Below, piece after piece: positions 38,126-38,590 of a stretch of 38,590 bases of DNA. The notes beneath the pieces are model-generated. The model ran no database searches. It was not told where the DNA came from and was given only the letters and a program-made list of their open reading frames with translations. The position numbers and the translations under genes were made by a program. The stretch's first letter is position 1. Each line of letters opens with the position of its first letter. The DNA is from Planctomycetota bacterium (lineage in GTDB: Bacteria > Planctomycetota > Phycisphaerae > Sedimentisphaerales > Anaerobacaceae), in the NCBI GenBank assembly GCA_030605475.1, contig JAUWIG010000055.1, forward strand, positions 1 to 38,590, written 5' to 3'.

Positions 38126-38590
38126 AGGTTCCAGAGAGGGTTTTTCCTGCCTGTAGAGCTCCGGTTGCTTGCGGATGTGATTGGTCAACTTGTCATTTCT
38201 GGCGGCGCAGGCCAATGCCGGCGGCGCTTATGCGGTCGTTATGGCCCGGTCGAATTGGCCTGCTGAGGCGTAGCTGGCAGCCAGCGTGTCAAGGATAGGT
38301 GCGCTCTTATACCTTGTTAATTTAGCTGCGCGTTCGGCAAGGGCAATCGCACCGCTGGTGTCGCGCAGCTTTATGTCCGGATGCGTGGCCAGAATCCACG
38401 CCAGCTCGTTCAAGGGCGCCAGGTAGTTGGGCTTTAGACGTATCGCTTCTCTAAAATGCTTAAGCGCCCCATCGAGTTGGCCTGTCATCCTTAGCGTCAG
38501 GCCCAGGTTGTAGTGCGCCGGGGCATAACCGGGCACGAGCCGTGTTACCTGACGATAGTGGTTGACTGCCTCGTCAAGCTTGTTTTGTGA
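38126..38590 (-). pseudogene. TPR protein, C-terminal part, interrupted by in-frame stop (cut by window edge)
   Basis: Enters from the right edge. The visible part encodes TPR units (NKLDEAVNHYRQV; YAPAHYNLGLTLRMTGQLDG; ALKHFREAIRLKPNYLAPLN; ELAWILATHPD), as found at the ends of long TPR proteins in planctomycetes. After DRAITTA there is an in-frame TAA (38228-38230), yet the same frame continues ALACAARNDKLTNHIRKQ then LYRQEKP, a typical family C-terminus. The stop falls where Gln is usual (CAA to TAA). The frame also runs past the family's normal end. Either a decaying gene or a TPR protein shortened by about 35 residues. Confidence 0.65.

Overview
The window carries most of a flagellar regulon, followed by an accessory stretch full of dispersed repeats, and ends in a housekeeping ffh-rpsP-trmD-rplS block. 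Gene content and gene neighbours suggest a motile planctomycete, most likely class Phycisphaerae. This rests on short conserved accessory flagellar proteins, two enhancer-binding proteins beside fliL/fliM/fliN/flhA, and a composite dispersed repeat (about 28.6-29.0 kb) of a type I associate with Phycisphaerae assemblies. That assignment is inference, not a database result.

Region 1 (1-9033, minus strand) is an operon read right to left: flgD, flgE, a YcgR-like PilZ protein, flgF-like, flgG, flgA, flgH, flgI, flgJ, flgN and the first 19 codons of a probable flgK. A consensus sigma-54 promoter (9134-9149) lies upstream of flgD.

Region 2 (9597-24828, plus strand) holds a sigma-54 activator, two large TPR proteins, a second sigma-54 activator, fliL, fliM, fliN, flhA, a small membrane protein, fliA (sigma-28), two small conserved-looking proteins, two lipoproteins and a FlgM-like anti-sigma gene preceded by a sigma-28-like promoter. 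The parts fit a sigma-54 then sigma-28 hierarchy. The two activators have complementary lesions: one has GSFTGA with an intact Walker B, the other has intact GAFTGA with Lys in place of the Walker B Glu. This suggests they may work as a mixed hexamer.

Region 3 (24829-33550) holds an HPP membrane protein, a GIY-YIG protein, an AT-rich islet of two unrecognised proteins (one with a HEPN-like R-x5-H motif), a zinc-ribbon protein, a CBS-domain protein preceded by a frameshifted small gene, tRNA-Leu(CAG), and two multi-pass membrane proteins.

Region 4 (33873-38590) holds ffh, a gene resembling a duplicated Ffh M domain, rpsP, trmD, rplS, yraN, and a decayed TPR gene entering from the right edge. 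rimM and rnhB, common members of this cluster elsewhere, are absent.

Across the window run several families of short palindromic repeats. The main one (family A, arms GGGTTCCCATTTTGC / GCAAAATGGGGACCC) has about eleven recognisable members; a second (family B) has three. Copies sit between genes and also in frame inside genes: the second sigma-54 activator carries three insertions, including one in its receiver domain. This resembles the palindromic elements that Rickettsia tolerates inside coding genes and is the most unusual feature of the window.
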